Part shown: piece after piece, positions 42,452-49,791 of the stretch
Layout: the number at the start of each line of letters is the position of its first letter
How positions within the stretch are numbered: position 1 is the stretch's first letter
Source of the DNA: Verrucomicrobiota bacterium JB024
Lineage (GTDB): Bacteria; Verrucomicrobiota; Verrucomicrobiia; Opitutales; Cerasicoccaceae
Assembly (NCBI GenBank): GCA_030673825.1
Contig: JAUTCS010000125.1
Coordinates: forward strand, 1 to 49,791
Direction of reading: 5' to 3'
Length of the DNA: 49,791 nucleotides
Notes under the pieces: model-generated
What the model was told of the DNA's origin: nothing
Databases searched by the model: none
What the model saw: only the letters and a program-made list of their open reading frames with translations
Made by a program: the position numbers and the translations under genes

Positions 42452-43174
42452 ATGAAAGTTACCTCCCACCGCATCGCCCACACGGCATTCTGGCTCCTTT
42501 TTGTCTTTTTCAGTACGGCCTGCGTTCGTGCCGAAAACCCGGCCACCAGCCCCGAGCCGCGCAACACCTGGATGGACCAGCACAATCGTCTCCTGCAGAC
42601 CGTGCAGCAGACGCCGGGCGCGCGGTTGGTGTTTGTCGGTGATTCCATTACCCAGAACTGGAACAGCCGGGGCAAGGACGTCTGGGCTGAGCGCTATGCG
42701 AACCTCCCGGCGATCAACCTGGGTGTCAGTGGTGATCGAACGGAGAACATCCTGTGGCGCATGCAAAACGGCGAGCTCGACGGGCTGGATCCGGCGGTGA
42801 TCGTGGTCATGGCCGGTACCAACAACATCCACCGTGACAGCGCCGCGCAAATCGCCGAAGGCGTCGAGACCATCGTGGAGGAGATTCTTGTACGCTGCCC
42901 GGACAGCCAGGTCCTGCTGATGGGCATCTTCCCGCGCAGCTCGAACCCCAACGCCACCGAGCGTGTGAAAATCAGGGAAATCAACGCTACGCTTGCCCAG
43001 ATGGCGGGCGACCCCCGGGTGGACTTTCTCGATATCGGCGGATTGCTACTGAAGCCGGACGGCACGATGGACCGGGAGCTTTTCCCCGACTCGCTGCATC
43101 CGCTGGCCCCCGGCTATGTGATCTGGGCCGATGCCATCGCTCCGACCATTGACCCGCTGGTCTCGCGGAAGTAA
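42452..43174 (+). CDS. Exported SGNH/GDSL hydrolase
   Basis: 240 aa. It has a signal peptide (about 1-27, ending VRA). Block I is VFVGDSITQNW with the nucleophile Ser in GDSI (about residue 64); block II is NLGVSGDRTENILWRM; block III is VMAGTNNIHRD; block V is DSLHPLAPGY with the catalytic Asp and His. This matches the PAF-acetylhydrolase-like branch of GDSL esterases, many of which remove acetyl groups from polysaccharides. All four blocks are intact. Located 18 bp after the sialidase-like gene, it probably deacylates the same glycan outside the cytoplasm. True substrate unknown. Confidence 0.93.
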   Translation: MKVTSHRIAHTAFWLLFVFFSTACVRAENPATSPEPRNTWMDQHNRLLQTVQQTPGARLVFVGDSITQNWNSRGKDVWAERYANLPAINLGVSGDRTENILWRMQNGELDGLDPAVIVVMAGTNNIHRDSAAQIAEGVETIVEEILVRCPDSQVLLMGIFPRSSNPNATERVKIREINATLAQMAGDPRVDFLDIGGLLLKPDGTMDRELFPDSLHPLAPGYVIWADAIAPTIDPLVSRK

Positions 43175-43310
43175 CCGCGGCCTCGGGATCTCGCCGGAGG
43201 GCAGGGGAGGCCCGGCGGGATAAACTTGCGGTTTGAGCCAGCTTTGTTGAAATCGTTGTGTCCCTTGCTCAGGCGAGGTTCGAAACCCGGAAACAAAGGC
43301 TGCCCCACGT

Positions 43311-44249
43311 ATGGAACCCCTGGAAACTCTCTGCGCCAGATACGGAGGAAAGTTCAGCAAGCAGCGCGGCAGCTGGTCTGACAAGCGACGGGATTACTGG
43401 CTCGTGTTCGAGGCGCTCCATCCCATTGCCGCCGGCTATGTCAGCCGCAGTGCGCAGATTCATAACAGTTGGGGGATGCGCTGGCACTTCGTGGAGGAGC
43501 AGTTGCGTACACTCGCGTGCTATTCACTGGTGCTCATTACGCGGGGCCGCGGCTCTTACCGCGATGTTCATACCCGGGAAGACCTCGAAGTGTCAGCGGG
43601 AGACTTGATCTGCATATAACCGGGGCAGGGGCATGCCTACTGCCCCAACCCCGGAGAGACGTGGGATGAGATCAATATCGAGTTTGTAGGCCCAGCGTTT
43701 GATTGTTGGATGGGGGTGGGGCTCCTCGATCCCCATGAGCCCGTCCGGCATCTGGCTTCGTCCGGTTCGCCCGATAAAATCGCCTACTGGCAGCAGCGTT
43801 TTTACGATGTGGTACTGCCCCTGGCCAAGTCCGAAACCTTCGAGCCCCGGCTGAGCGATACGGGGAGGATGCTGGCCCTGATCACGGAGATGTGCGAGTC
43901 TTGGCAATCCACCAACTGCGATGTCGAGCTTCAGTGGATCAATGATGCCAAGAAGGCGTTGAAGGAGCTCCCGCTGCACACGAAACCGGACTACGAGGAG
44001 CTGGCGCGCTCCTTTGGCCTCGGAGAGCAGGCCTACCGTAAGAAATTCAAACGTCTGAGCGGCCTGACGCCGGTGGAGTACCGCTCACGGCTGCAAATCG
44101 AAGCGGCCTGCCACCTGTTGATTTCCGAGAAACCGATCAAGGAAATCGGTTACGACCTCGGCTTCGGGAGCTACTATTACTTCTCCCGCCGCTTCAAACA
44201 ACTGACCGGGATGACGCCGGGCGAGTATCGGAATAATGCAACTGCCTGA
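43311..44249 (+). pseudogene. AraC-family regulator interrupted by in-frame TAA
   Basis: The frame from ATG 43311 to TGA 44249 reads as one AraC regulator of about 312 codons except for a single TAA at 43617-43619. Before it are 102 codons of cupin sensor (AALHPIAAGYVSRSAQIHNS-like text ending VSAGDLICI). After it the same frame continues PGQGHAYCPNPGETWDEINI and FVGPAFDCWMGVG, which is normal sensor-domain text, and then the AraC DNA-binding domain (about 210-310; SFGLGEQAYRKKFKRLSGLT, EIGYDLGFGSYYYFSRRFKQ). No other lesion is seen. So it is either a fresh nonsense mutation, a sequence error, or a gene now expressed from an internal start (ATG 43710) as a sensor-less regulator. It lies upstream of the pseudopilin/PEP-CTERM/glycosidase genes. 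Confidence 0.85.
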
Positions 44250-44564
44250 ATAATAGGTGGTTGAGGAATGGCCTCAGCGCGTTTCTCGATCGATCGATAA
44301 CGTTACGTTTTTTAGGGCTGAAACGGGTCCTGCATTTGCACCAGAAAAGACTGCGACAGTATATCTGCTCGAAGCCTGAAGAGGCCCGTTTGCGCCCATT
44401 TTGTCCGCTTGGGAACGAGGATGCATACTTATTTCCGGCCTATAGATTTCCGGTTTTTAGCCGATAATACATCCCCGCGGGATACCAGTTAAGACAATAG
44501 AGAGACGGATTTGTGTGGGGGTTGGCGTTTGAAGATTACCGGAAACAAGACAATACTCATAGCC
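44250..44564. other. 315-bp non-coding region before pseudopilin gene
   Basis: No gene is supported. TGAGG-AATGG-CCTCA just after the AraC stop (about 44264-44278) is a weak hairpin, and a CGATCGATCGAT run lies near 44288. An alternative TTG start at 44511 could extend the next gene by 18 residues, but they do not look like a prepilin leader. The promoter of the pseudopilin/PEP-CTERM/glycosidase genes should be here. Confidence 0.35.
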
Positions 44565-45305
44565 ATGATTACCCCCATTCGCTCTAAAATGAAAACCGGC
44601 AGAGCGACTGCAAGTGGCCTCTCGGTGCAAACGGCAGGCAAACCCAGCCGGGCCTTCTCGCTGGTAGAGCTTTTGGTCGTCGTGGCCGTCATCGGTGCAT
44701 TGGCCGCCGTGATCACGCCGACCTTGTCCGTGGTGCGTGCGCGTGCGCTGACTTCGCAGTGCCAATCAAACCTGCGCCAGCTTCATGGGGGATGTATGAT
44801 GTACGCGGCCAACCATGGCGGCTGGCTGCCGCCGAGTCAGGACGACGGCGGCGTGGGTGCGTGGTGGAAGCAAATTTATCCCGACTATATCGATAACCCC
44901 AGTGTCTTTGTCTGCCCCCTGGATGAAACGGGCGGCATCAGTGACGCCAACGCGCAGATCGAAGGCAATGGCAAGCTCTCCTACGGGGCCATGGGCAATG
45001 ACGATGTGCGCGCCAAACAGGGCGTGATGGATAAGAATCTGGGCGACTTTGTCTGGGCCGGGAAATCCGTCATGCTGCTCGACGATCCGAAGTCAGGACG
45101 TCAGTTGGCCAAGAGCTGGTTCTTCAACTGGCCCAAGTACTACACGGATATTCAGGCCGTGCACGATGACAAGGTGAACATGGTCTTCGTCGACGGGCAC
45201 GTGGACTCTATGACCCTCGAAGAGATCGAGGAGCGCATGAGCGAAGGGACGATCAAAACCTCTTACGGTAACATGTCCCCCCGCACCCCCAAAGTTACAA
45301 ATTAA
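44565..45305 (+). CDS. Pseudopilin-like protein with H-X9-DG motif 2
   Basis: 246 aa from ATG 44565. It has a basic leader, then FSLVELLVVVAVIGALAAVI beginning at Phe31 (prepilin peptidase and methylation site). The body has SQCQSNLRQLHGGCMMYAAN and a C-terminal H-X9-DG signature: His200 in VHDDKVNMVFVDG, Asp210-Gly211. It is the same length as, and domain for domain like, the protein at 3960-4700. It should be inserted in the inner membrane and, if assembled, join a pseudopilus. It follows the AraC gene and is only 21 bp before a PEP-CTERM repeat protein, so these two are very likely co-expressed. No type II secretion machinery is in the window. Confidence 0.9.
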   Translation: MITPIRSKMKTGRATASGLSVQTAGKPSRAFSLVELLVVVAVIGALAAVITPTLSVVRARALTSQCQSNLRQLHGGCMMYAANHGGWLPPSQDDGGVGAWWKQIYPDYIDNPSVFVCPLDETGGISDANAQIEGNGKLSYGAMGNDDVRAKQGVMDKNLGDFVWAGKSVMLLDDPKSGRQLAKSWFFNWPKYYTDIQAVHDDKVNMVFVDGHVDSMTLEEIEERMSEGTIKTSYGNMSPRTPKVTN

Positions 45306-45326
45306 CCCCCATACCATACCCAAGCT

Positions 45327-46709
45327 ATGAATAAAGTATATCCTGTCCTCAGCGCCGCGCTTTTGGCGGCATTACCTCTGAATGCTGATGATTTCTCCTG
45401 GAACTCATCCACATCGGCCAACTGGAGTAGCGCCGGAAGCTGGCTTCAGGGCTCCGCCCCCGGCACCGGCGATTCGATCCTTTCTCCGACCCAAGTTGGA
45501 GCGGCGGTCCTCGATGTCGATGCGGACCTGCTGAACTTTACCGTCACTTCCGGTGGGAACTGGGATATTCAGGCCAATGCTAACCGTACGCTTAGCATTT
45601 CCTCTTTGACCAAGAGCGGCGGCTCAAGGATTCAGTTCTACATCAACGCAGCCACCTCGACGCTCGATATGACGGTCGGTACCATCACGGTATCTTCGGG
45701 CACCCTCGCCCTCGGGCGCGAGAACGGTTTCGCTGACCGTAATCTGACCAGCCTGACGGTGACGGGAAAGACCACGGTGAATGGCGGCTACCTTGCGCTC
45801 AACTCAGCGAATGCGAATCTGAGCGAAGTCGAGATCAACGGCGGCTCCATGGCCATTTTCACCCAGCAGAGCAGCAGCGACATCACGGGTGGGGCGACGA
45901 TCAAAGGTCTCTCCGGTACCGGCGGTCAGATATTTACGATGAACGCCAACGCCACCGCCAAGCGGGATGGTATCCTCACGATTGATACCGACGAAGGCAC
46001 CGAGTACACCTACTCGGGCACGGTGCTGAACCGTGGAGGTGGTACCGGTGGCGAGATTACGTTTTCGATCGTGAAAAACGGTTTGGGTATCCAGCGCCTC
46101 AGCGGCAGCAATAGCTACTCCGGCACAACCACCGTCAATGCCGGCACCTTGCTCGTCAATGGCACCCACGCCGCTGCCGGGGCCTACCTGATCAATGGCG
46201 GCCTGCTCGGCGGGTCCGGCTCTATCACCACGAACAACGCGGACATCACGGTCGCCAATGGCGCGGGCCTGACCCCGGGCGATGGCGGCACGGGCACGCT
46301 CACGGTCAATGTCGGTACCGGCACGCTGGATATCTCCGGTGCGGTGGCCTCGGTCAATGCGCTTGCCTACCAGATCGACGCGATTGGCTCCAGCGACGCG
46401 ATCGATGTTACCGGTACGCTCAACATCGGCAGCGCGATGCTGGACCTGGACTCGTTCGACTTCACCTTCCTCTCGGGCACCGAGGTCGGGGACTACACAC
46501 TGATTTCCACGACCGAAACCATTGTCGGCACCCTCGGCTCGAATACCTCGAGCGTGGTCGATGGCTACGGAGTTACCCTCTCGATCTCGGGTGACGGTAC
46601 GGATGTTGTTCTGTCCGTTACCTCCATCCCCGAAATCTCGCACGTCAGTGCGCTGGTCGGACTGGGAGCACTCCTCTTCATTCTGGTCAAACGCAAGGCC
46701 GTCAAGTAA
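45327..46709 (+). CDS. PEP-CTERM protein with autotransporter beta-strand repeat
   Basis: 460 aa. It has a short signal peptide (MNKVYPVLSAALLAALPLNA). The domain WNSSTSANWSSAGSWLQGS is the usual opening of passenger-like proteins. A run of beta-strand segments follows, with one near-perfect autotransporter-associated repeat around 250-290 (LSGSNSYSGTTTVNAGTLLV then LINGGLLGGSGSI). The end is IPEISHVSALVGLGALLF followed by KRKAVK, a weak, variant PEP-CTERM tail. Likely displayed on the surface. It is 21 bp after the pseudopilin gene and 64 bp before a glycosidase gene. It is smaller than, but of the same kind as, the protein at 36667-40800. Confidence 0.88.
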   Translation: MNKVYPVLSAALLAALPLNADDFSWNSSTSANWSSAGSWLQGSAPGTGDSILSPTQVGAAVLDVDADLLNFTVTSGGNWDIQANANRTLSISSLTKSGGSRIQFYINAATSTLDMTVGTITVSSGTLALGRENGFADRNLTSLTVTGKTTVNGGYLALNSANANLSEVEINGGSMAIFTQQSSSDITGGATIKGLSGTGGQIFTMNANATAKRDGILTIDTDEGTEYTYSGTVLNRGGGTGGEITFSIVKNGLGIQRLSGSNSYSGTTTVNAGTLLVNGTHAAAGAYLINGGLLGGSGSITTNNADITVANGAGLTPGDGGTGTLTVNVGTGTLDISGAVASVNALAYQIDAIGSSDAIDVTGTLNIGSAMLDLDSFDFTFLSGTEVGDYTLISTTETIVGTLGSNTSSVVDGYGVTLSISGDGTDVVLSVTSIPEISHVSALVGLGALLFILVKRKAVK

Positions 46710-46718
46710 GGCCTGAAG

Positions 46719-46750
46719 TCATTTCAAGGGCTGCATTTAATGTGAAATGA
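46719..46750 (+). repeat. Inverted repeat between PEP-CTERM and glycosidase genes
   Basis: TCATTTCA (46719-46726) and TGAAATGA (46743-46750) are perfect 8-bp inverted arms, extended to 11 bp with one bulge (GAA...TTC). It lies 10 bp after the PEP-CTERM stop and 24 bp before the glycosidase start. It lacks a proper T-run, so it may be an attenuator, an operator or a processing site rather than a terminator. Confidence 0.4.
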
Positions 46751-46773
46751 TTCATTCCTAGATAGATTTAATA

Positions 46774-48342
46774 ATGTTTAATGATGTAAAATACTTTATT
46801 GGGTTAATGGTATGCGCTGGCATGACAGGGACCCTTGCTCAGGCTCAGCCCTCCGAGCAGGTGGAACCCTTGTCGGCCAGTCTGGAGTCGAGTATCACCC
46901 CTGTGCGTAATGAGCACATGGGCATCTGCACGCACTTTGTGCGTAAGCGCGGGATGGAGCATTGGGACCCGGAAACCTATATGCCGATGGTGGCCGACCT
47001 TGGATTGGGTTGGATCCGGGATGAGGTTTTGTGGTCACAGATCGAACCCACGCCGGGCCATTACGTTATTCCGGACAAGGCCCGGGAGTGGATCGATCTG
47101 GCTGCGAAGTACGACCTGAAGATTTGCCTCACGCTGGCGGGCGGCAACTGGGACTACGAGGACGCCTACGATCCGGAGGCTTATGCCCGGGCGGCTGCCT
47201 ACTTGGCAACGGCGTTGAAGGACAAGGTCCAGGCGATTGAAATCCTCAACGAGCCTTTTCACGGCTACGCGGAGTATTACGGCGAAGGCACCCGCAAGGG
47301 CGGCGACTGGTATGGCCGCTCAACCAAAACCGATGAGGTTCAGGGCTGGGTCGAACGCTATCGTATCCTGATTAACCAGGCGGCGGATGCGATCAAGGCC
47401 GCCAACCCGGATATGAAGGTCGTCGGTCTGGGCTCGTTCCCGGCGATTAATTACCGGCAGATCGAGGGCGGGCTGGCCGGAACTGTGGACGGAATCACCG
47501 CCCATCCATACAGCTACCGGACGGTGCCTGAGTTGGTCCCGTATGCGGCCAGCCAGCGTAACTTCGTCCGCAACGGGAATCGCAATGTCGCCGATGCCGA
47601 GGGCACCTTTGCTTCGTTCATCCAGATGCTGCGTGAGTTCTCCGCCGAGTACGACGGCCCGAAGGAGATCTGGCTGACGGAGTGGGGGTTCAGTAACTTT
47701 CGCCTGCGCAAGGATCACCGCGGCAACTACTGGGGCTTCACGCCGGAGGCCGCCGCGGCCTATATCCAGCGTCGCTACATGGAGTGTCTCGGTCTCGGTG
47801 TGGAGATGTCAGCCGTGTACTCGCTGATGGACGACCGATACAACATGAACGACCGCCCACTGGAGTCGTCCATGAACTCGGAGAACAACTTCGGCCTGCT
47901 GACCAGTGACGGGGAGAAGAAACCCGCGTACAACGCCGTCCGCAATGTGGCCATAGCCACCGACGGTTTTATCCCGGCCGAGGTCGTGGACGTGACGATC
48001 AAGCCGGGCTCATCACGCCCGGACGGCAATCCTTTTCAGTGGTGGGACGGCACGGAACTGGTCGCTCCCGACCGCATCGCCTCGTACCAATTTATGGATG
48101 AAGACGGAAACGCCGTCATCGCACTATGGTCGATGGAACGCATCGGGGATATTTCAGCCCGACCGGCTGACATCTCCATCGGCATATCGCTTGAGCAGGC
48201 GAAGGGGTTGACGGTTGAAGATCTCATGAGCGGGGAGACCTACACCCCCATCATGAAGGACGCTGGCGACGGAACACTGCTCCTGCCAGACTTTGGAGTG
48301 CCCCCGCATCCGGTTCTGATTCGCTTGGGCAAGGACGTTTAA
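46774..48342 (+). CDS. Exported clan GH-A glycoside hydrolase (GH5/GH39-like)
   Basis: 522 aa. It has a signal peptide (about 1-25, ending AQA). The TIM barrel (about 45-400) shows strand motifs DLGLGWIRDEVLWSQIEPTP, IEILNEPFHGYA (acid/base Glu160), ITAHPYSY and EIWLTEWGFSN (nucleophile Glu303). This Asn-Glu-Pro plus Thr-Glu-Trp-Gly pair defines clan GH-A; the early LGWIRDEVLW text recalls GH39 and GH5. A C-terminal beta-sandwich (about 410-520, DEDGNAVIALWSMERIGD) is typical of GH39-like enzymes. The substrate cannot be named. It is the last gene of the AraC-pseudopilin-PEP-CTERM group and probably its catalytic member. Confidence 0.85.
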   Translation: MFNDVKYFIGLMVCAGMTGTLAQAQPSEQVEPLSASLESSITPVRNEHMGICTHFVRKRGMEHWDPETYMPMVADLGLGWIRDEVLWSQIEPTPGHYVIPDKAREWIDLAAKYDLKICLTLAGGNWDYEDAYDPEAYARAAAYLATALKDKVQAIEILNEPFHGYAEYYGEGTRKGGDWYGRSTKTDEVQGWVERYRILINQAADAIKAANPDMKVVGLGSFPAINYRQIEGGLAGTVDGITAHPYSYRTVPELVPYAASQRNFVRNGNRNVADAEGTFASFIQMLREFSAEYDGPKEIWLTEWGFSNFRLRKDHRGNYWGFTPEAAAAYIQRRYMECLGLGVEMSAVYSLMDDRYNMNDRPLESSMNSENNFGLLTSDGEKKPAYNAVRNVAIATDGFIPAEVVDVTIKPGSSRPDGNPFQWWDGTELVAPDRIASYQFMDEDGNAVIALWSMERIGDISARPADISIGISLEQAKGLTVEDLMSGETYTPIMKDAGDGTLLLPDFGVPPHPVLIRLGKDV

Positions 48343-48363
48343 TGAATTGCACGCATGATCCCA

Positions 48364-48407
48364 TGCCTTGTGGCTTCTCCGCTGCTTTTGCGGTGAGCCG
48401 CAAGGCA
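48364..48407. terminator. Candidate bidirectional terminator
   Basis: TGCCTTGTGGC (48364-48374) pairs with GCCGCAAGGCA (48397-48407): an 11-bp stem with one G-T wobble and a 22-nt loop. It lies between the convergent stops at 48342 and 48431. U-tracts are poor on both sides, so efficiency is doubtful. Confidence 0.45.
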
Positions 48408-48430
48408 GTAGGGTGATAATCAGGGGCCGA

Positions 48431-49791
48431 TCAGCCGACCTGGCTTACACTATTCCGGTAGGCAGTTTCCAGTTTGGGGACAAACTGCGCAGGATCGCCA
48501 AGGGGAGCCGCCTGGATTTTCCGCCGCAGCTGTGAGCGCCAGGCGATAAGTTTTTTATTGTCCGCGGCCAAGGCTTTAGCCGCCTTAACGAACTCATCCT
48601 CATCGGTGGCGATACACGCCTGTAGTCCGACCTGGGATAACAGGCTGGAGCTGACACGGGCGCTGTGGCGCTTCCCTTGGAGCGTGACCATGGGGACTCC
48701 CATCCAGAGCCCTTCCAGCGAGGTCGTGGTACCGTTGACCGGAAAGGTGTCCAACGCGATATCCACACGATGATAGGTCTTCAGGTGAGCCTCCAGTGAG
48801 GCGGTGCCGGGCAGTATCTCGATACGGTCGGCGGCGATCCCGTAAGCGCCGAAACGGGCGCGGAGTCGCTTCCGGCTATCGTTGTTGCCCAGGCCGATCG
48901 CTTTGATCAGGAGTCGGCTGCGGGGCACGGCCTCTAGCGTCCGGCACCACAGGGCGACGACCTCGTCGTTAATTTTAGCGATGTTGTTAAAGCTCCCGAA
49001 GGTGATGCAGCCATTGGAAATAAACGGCGGGGGCTCAGGTGCGGGCGCGTCAAAGTTGGGTCGGTAGCAGTGGAAGCCGGGCTCCAGGCGCACGAGCGTT
49101 TCTGTGCTGTCATGCTCCGTCCCGGTCGGCTCGCAAATCTCGTCGCTAAACCGGTAATCGATGGAGTGCAGGCCGGTTGTTCCGTTGTAGCCGATGAGAT
49201 GCGCCTGTACGGGTGCTGGCCGCCGGGCAAATATCTCCGGTCGGCAGGCTCCAAAGAAACCGGTACAGTCGATCAGCAAATCAAGACCATCCTGCTCGAT
49301 GAGCCCGACAGACTGCGAGACTGAGAACTGGGTCAGGTCGCTCCAATGATCCGCCAGCGTACGGTAACGCTCAGTCACGGCATCCGTGAATAGCGTATCG
49401 CTGTAAAGATACAGTTCAAAGGCCTCCCGGTCGTGGCCCTCCAGAATCGGCAGGAGAAAGTGGCTGATGGAGTGACTCCGGAAATCCGGAGAGTAGTAAC
49501 CGATGCGCCATTTACCCGGTCGGCGAGGGGGCGCGGTACGCTTTGGCGCGACCGGGGCGTAGTGCTTCTCCCAGTTGGAGGCACATTCGATGATGTCCTG
49601 CGTCGTGACGTCCGGCAGATAGCCGAGATTCATCACAAAAAGCTTCCCGGCCAACGCTTGCCACGGGCCCTTCTTGGACTCCGCGATTTCAAAGGCTGCC
49701 AACGCATCCTCGATGTCGCCCCGGGCGGCACAGGCGCGGCCATACCCGATCAACAGGTGCGGGTCCTCGGGCTTGAGCGGGTTGGCGTACC
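48431..49791 (-). CDS. GT41/OGT-like glycosyltransferase, 5' end outside window
   Basis: At least 453 aa; the frame stays open to the window edge (YANPLKPEDPHLL upstream of the apparent start), so the N-terminus is missing. Residues at the edge look like the last TPR repeats (YGRACAARGDIEDALAAFEI). The rest is the SPINDLY/O-GlcNAc-transferase catalytic region: GKWRIGYYSPDFRSHSISHF, QAHLIGYNGTTGLHSIDYRF, FGSFNNIAKINDEVVALW and the signature DIALDTFPVNGTTTSLEGLW with MGVPMVTLQGKRHSARVSSS. It should transfer a sugar from a nucleotide donor to protein Ser/Thr in the cytoplasm. It is convergent with the glycosidase gene; the target is unknown. Confidence 0.9.
   Translation of the reverse strand, partial: YANPLKPEDPHLLIGYGRACAARGDIEDALAAFEIAESKKGPWQALAGKLFVMNLGYLPDVTTQDIIECASNWEKHYAPVAPKRTAPPRRPGKWRIGYYSPDFRSHSISHFLLPILEGHDREAFELYLYSDTLFTDAVTERYRTLADHWSDLTQFSVSQSVGLIEQDGLDLLIDCTGFFGACRPEIFARRPAPVQAHLIGYNGTTGLHSIDYRFSDEICEPTGTEHDSTETLVRLEPGFHCYRPNFDAPAPEPPPFISNGCITFGSFNNIAKINDEVVALWCRTLEAVPRSRLLIKAIGLGNNDSRKRLRARFGAYGIAADRIEILPGTASLEAHLKTYHRVDIALDTFPVNGTTTSLEGLWMGVPMVTLQGKRHSARVSSSLLSQVGLQACIATDEDEFVKAAKALAADNKKLIAWRSQLRRKIQAAPLGDPAQFVPKLETAYRNSVSQVG

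Noticed and set aside
41816-42850. 344-codon minus-strand frame spanning the sialidase-like and SGNH genes
   Set aside because: Runs antisense across two well-supported genes and lacks any domain pattern.
45804-46643. 279-codon minus-strand frame opposite the PEP-CTERM repeat gene
   Set aside because: Same repeat-shadow effect as above; no start context or homology impression.
1-49791. CRISPR array, tRNA, rRNA or replication origin
   Set aside because: Looked for regularly spaced repeats, cloverleaf-like segments and rRNA-like stretches; none was convincing.

Overview
The window looks like part of a chromosome from a glycan-degrading member of the Verrucomicrobiota (Opitutae/Puniceicoccales-like, probably aquatic or marine); Lentisphaerota or Kiritimatiellota are the main alternatives. 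The grounds are the combination of PEP-CTERM surface proteins (five, two with autotransporter-type beta-strand repeats), pseudopilin-like proteins with the H-X9-DG C-terminal signature, FGly sulfatases, WbsX/GH99-like proteins, AraC regulators beside each glycan cluster, no SusC/SusD genes, and mostly absent Shine-Dalgarno sequences. This is a family-level inference; no rRNA, tRNA or CRISPR array was seen.

Layout. (1) 1-384: tail of an unidentified gene, broken by an apparent +1 frameshift in a C6 run. (2) 495-22769: a large glycan-utilisation locus arranged divergently around about 9.7-9.9 kb. The minus arm carries sialate O-acetylesterase-like, GH2 beta-glucuronidase, pseudopilin, AraC, PEP-CTERM, sulfatase and WbsX genes. 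The plus arm carries AraC, GH78 rhamnosidase-like, WbsX, GH110-like beta-helix, PEP-CTERM, sulfatase, GPH symporter and a second GH110-like gene. (3) 22813-23611: a decayed IS66 transposase that itself contains a 76-bp hairpin-rich insertion. (4) 23676-35087: six histidine-kinase or receiver proteins in two divergent groups around a PEP-CTERM gene; none has a visible DNA-binding output domain, and one kinase has an ethylene-receptor-like membrane domain. (5) 35200-36495: a U32-family Fe-S RNA-modification-type protein. (6) 36667-40800: a 1377-aa PEP-CTERM repeat protein. (7) 41267-48342: a second, smaller glycan cluster with BNR sialidase-like, SGNH hydrolase, an AraC gene interrupted by an in-frame TAA, pseudopilin, PEP-CTERM repeat protein and a clan GH-A glycosidase. 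(8) 48431 to the window end: a GT41/OGT-like glycosyltransferase cut by the edge.

How the genes may work together (inference). In the main locus the sulfatases, esterase, GH110-like enzymes and PEP-CTERM proteins have export signals, whereas the GH2, GH78 and both WbsX proteins do not. This suggests extracytoplasmic desulfation, deacetylation and galactosidase trimming, import of small products by the GPH symporter or an unseen importer, and cytoplasmic completion by beta-glucuronidase, rhamnosidase and WbsX enzymes. The enzyme set points to a sulfated, acetylated heteroglycan containing uronic acid, deoxyhexose and galactose. The PEP-CTERM proteins in this locus look like jelly-roll/LamG-like folds and could be surface glycan-capture proteins. 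The most system-like pattern is the recurrence, in both glycan clusters, of AraC regulator followed by H-X9-DG pseudopilin, with a PEP-CTERM protein and glycosidases beside them.
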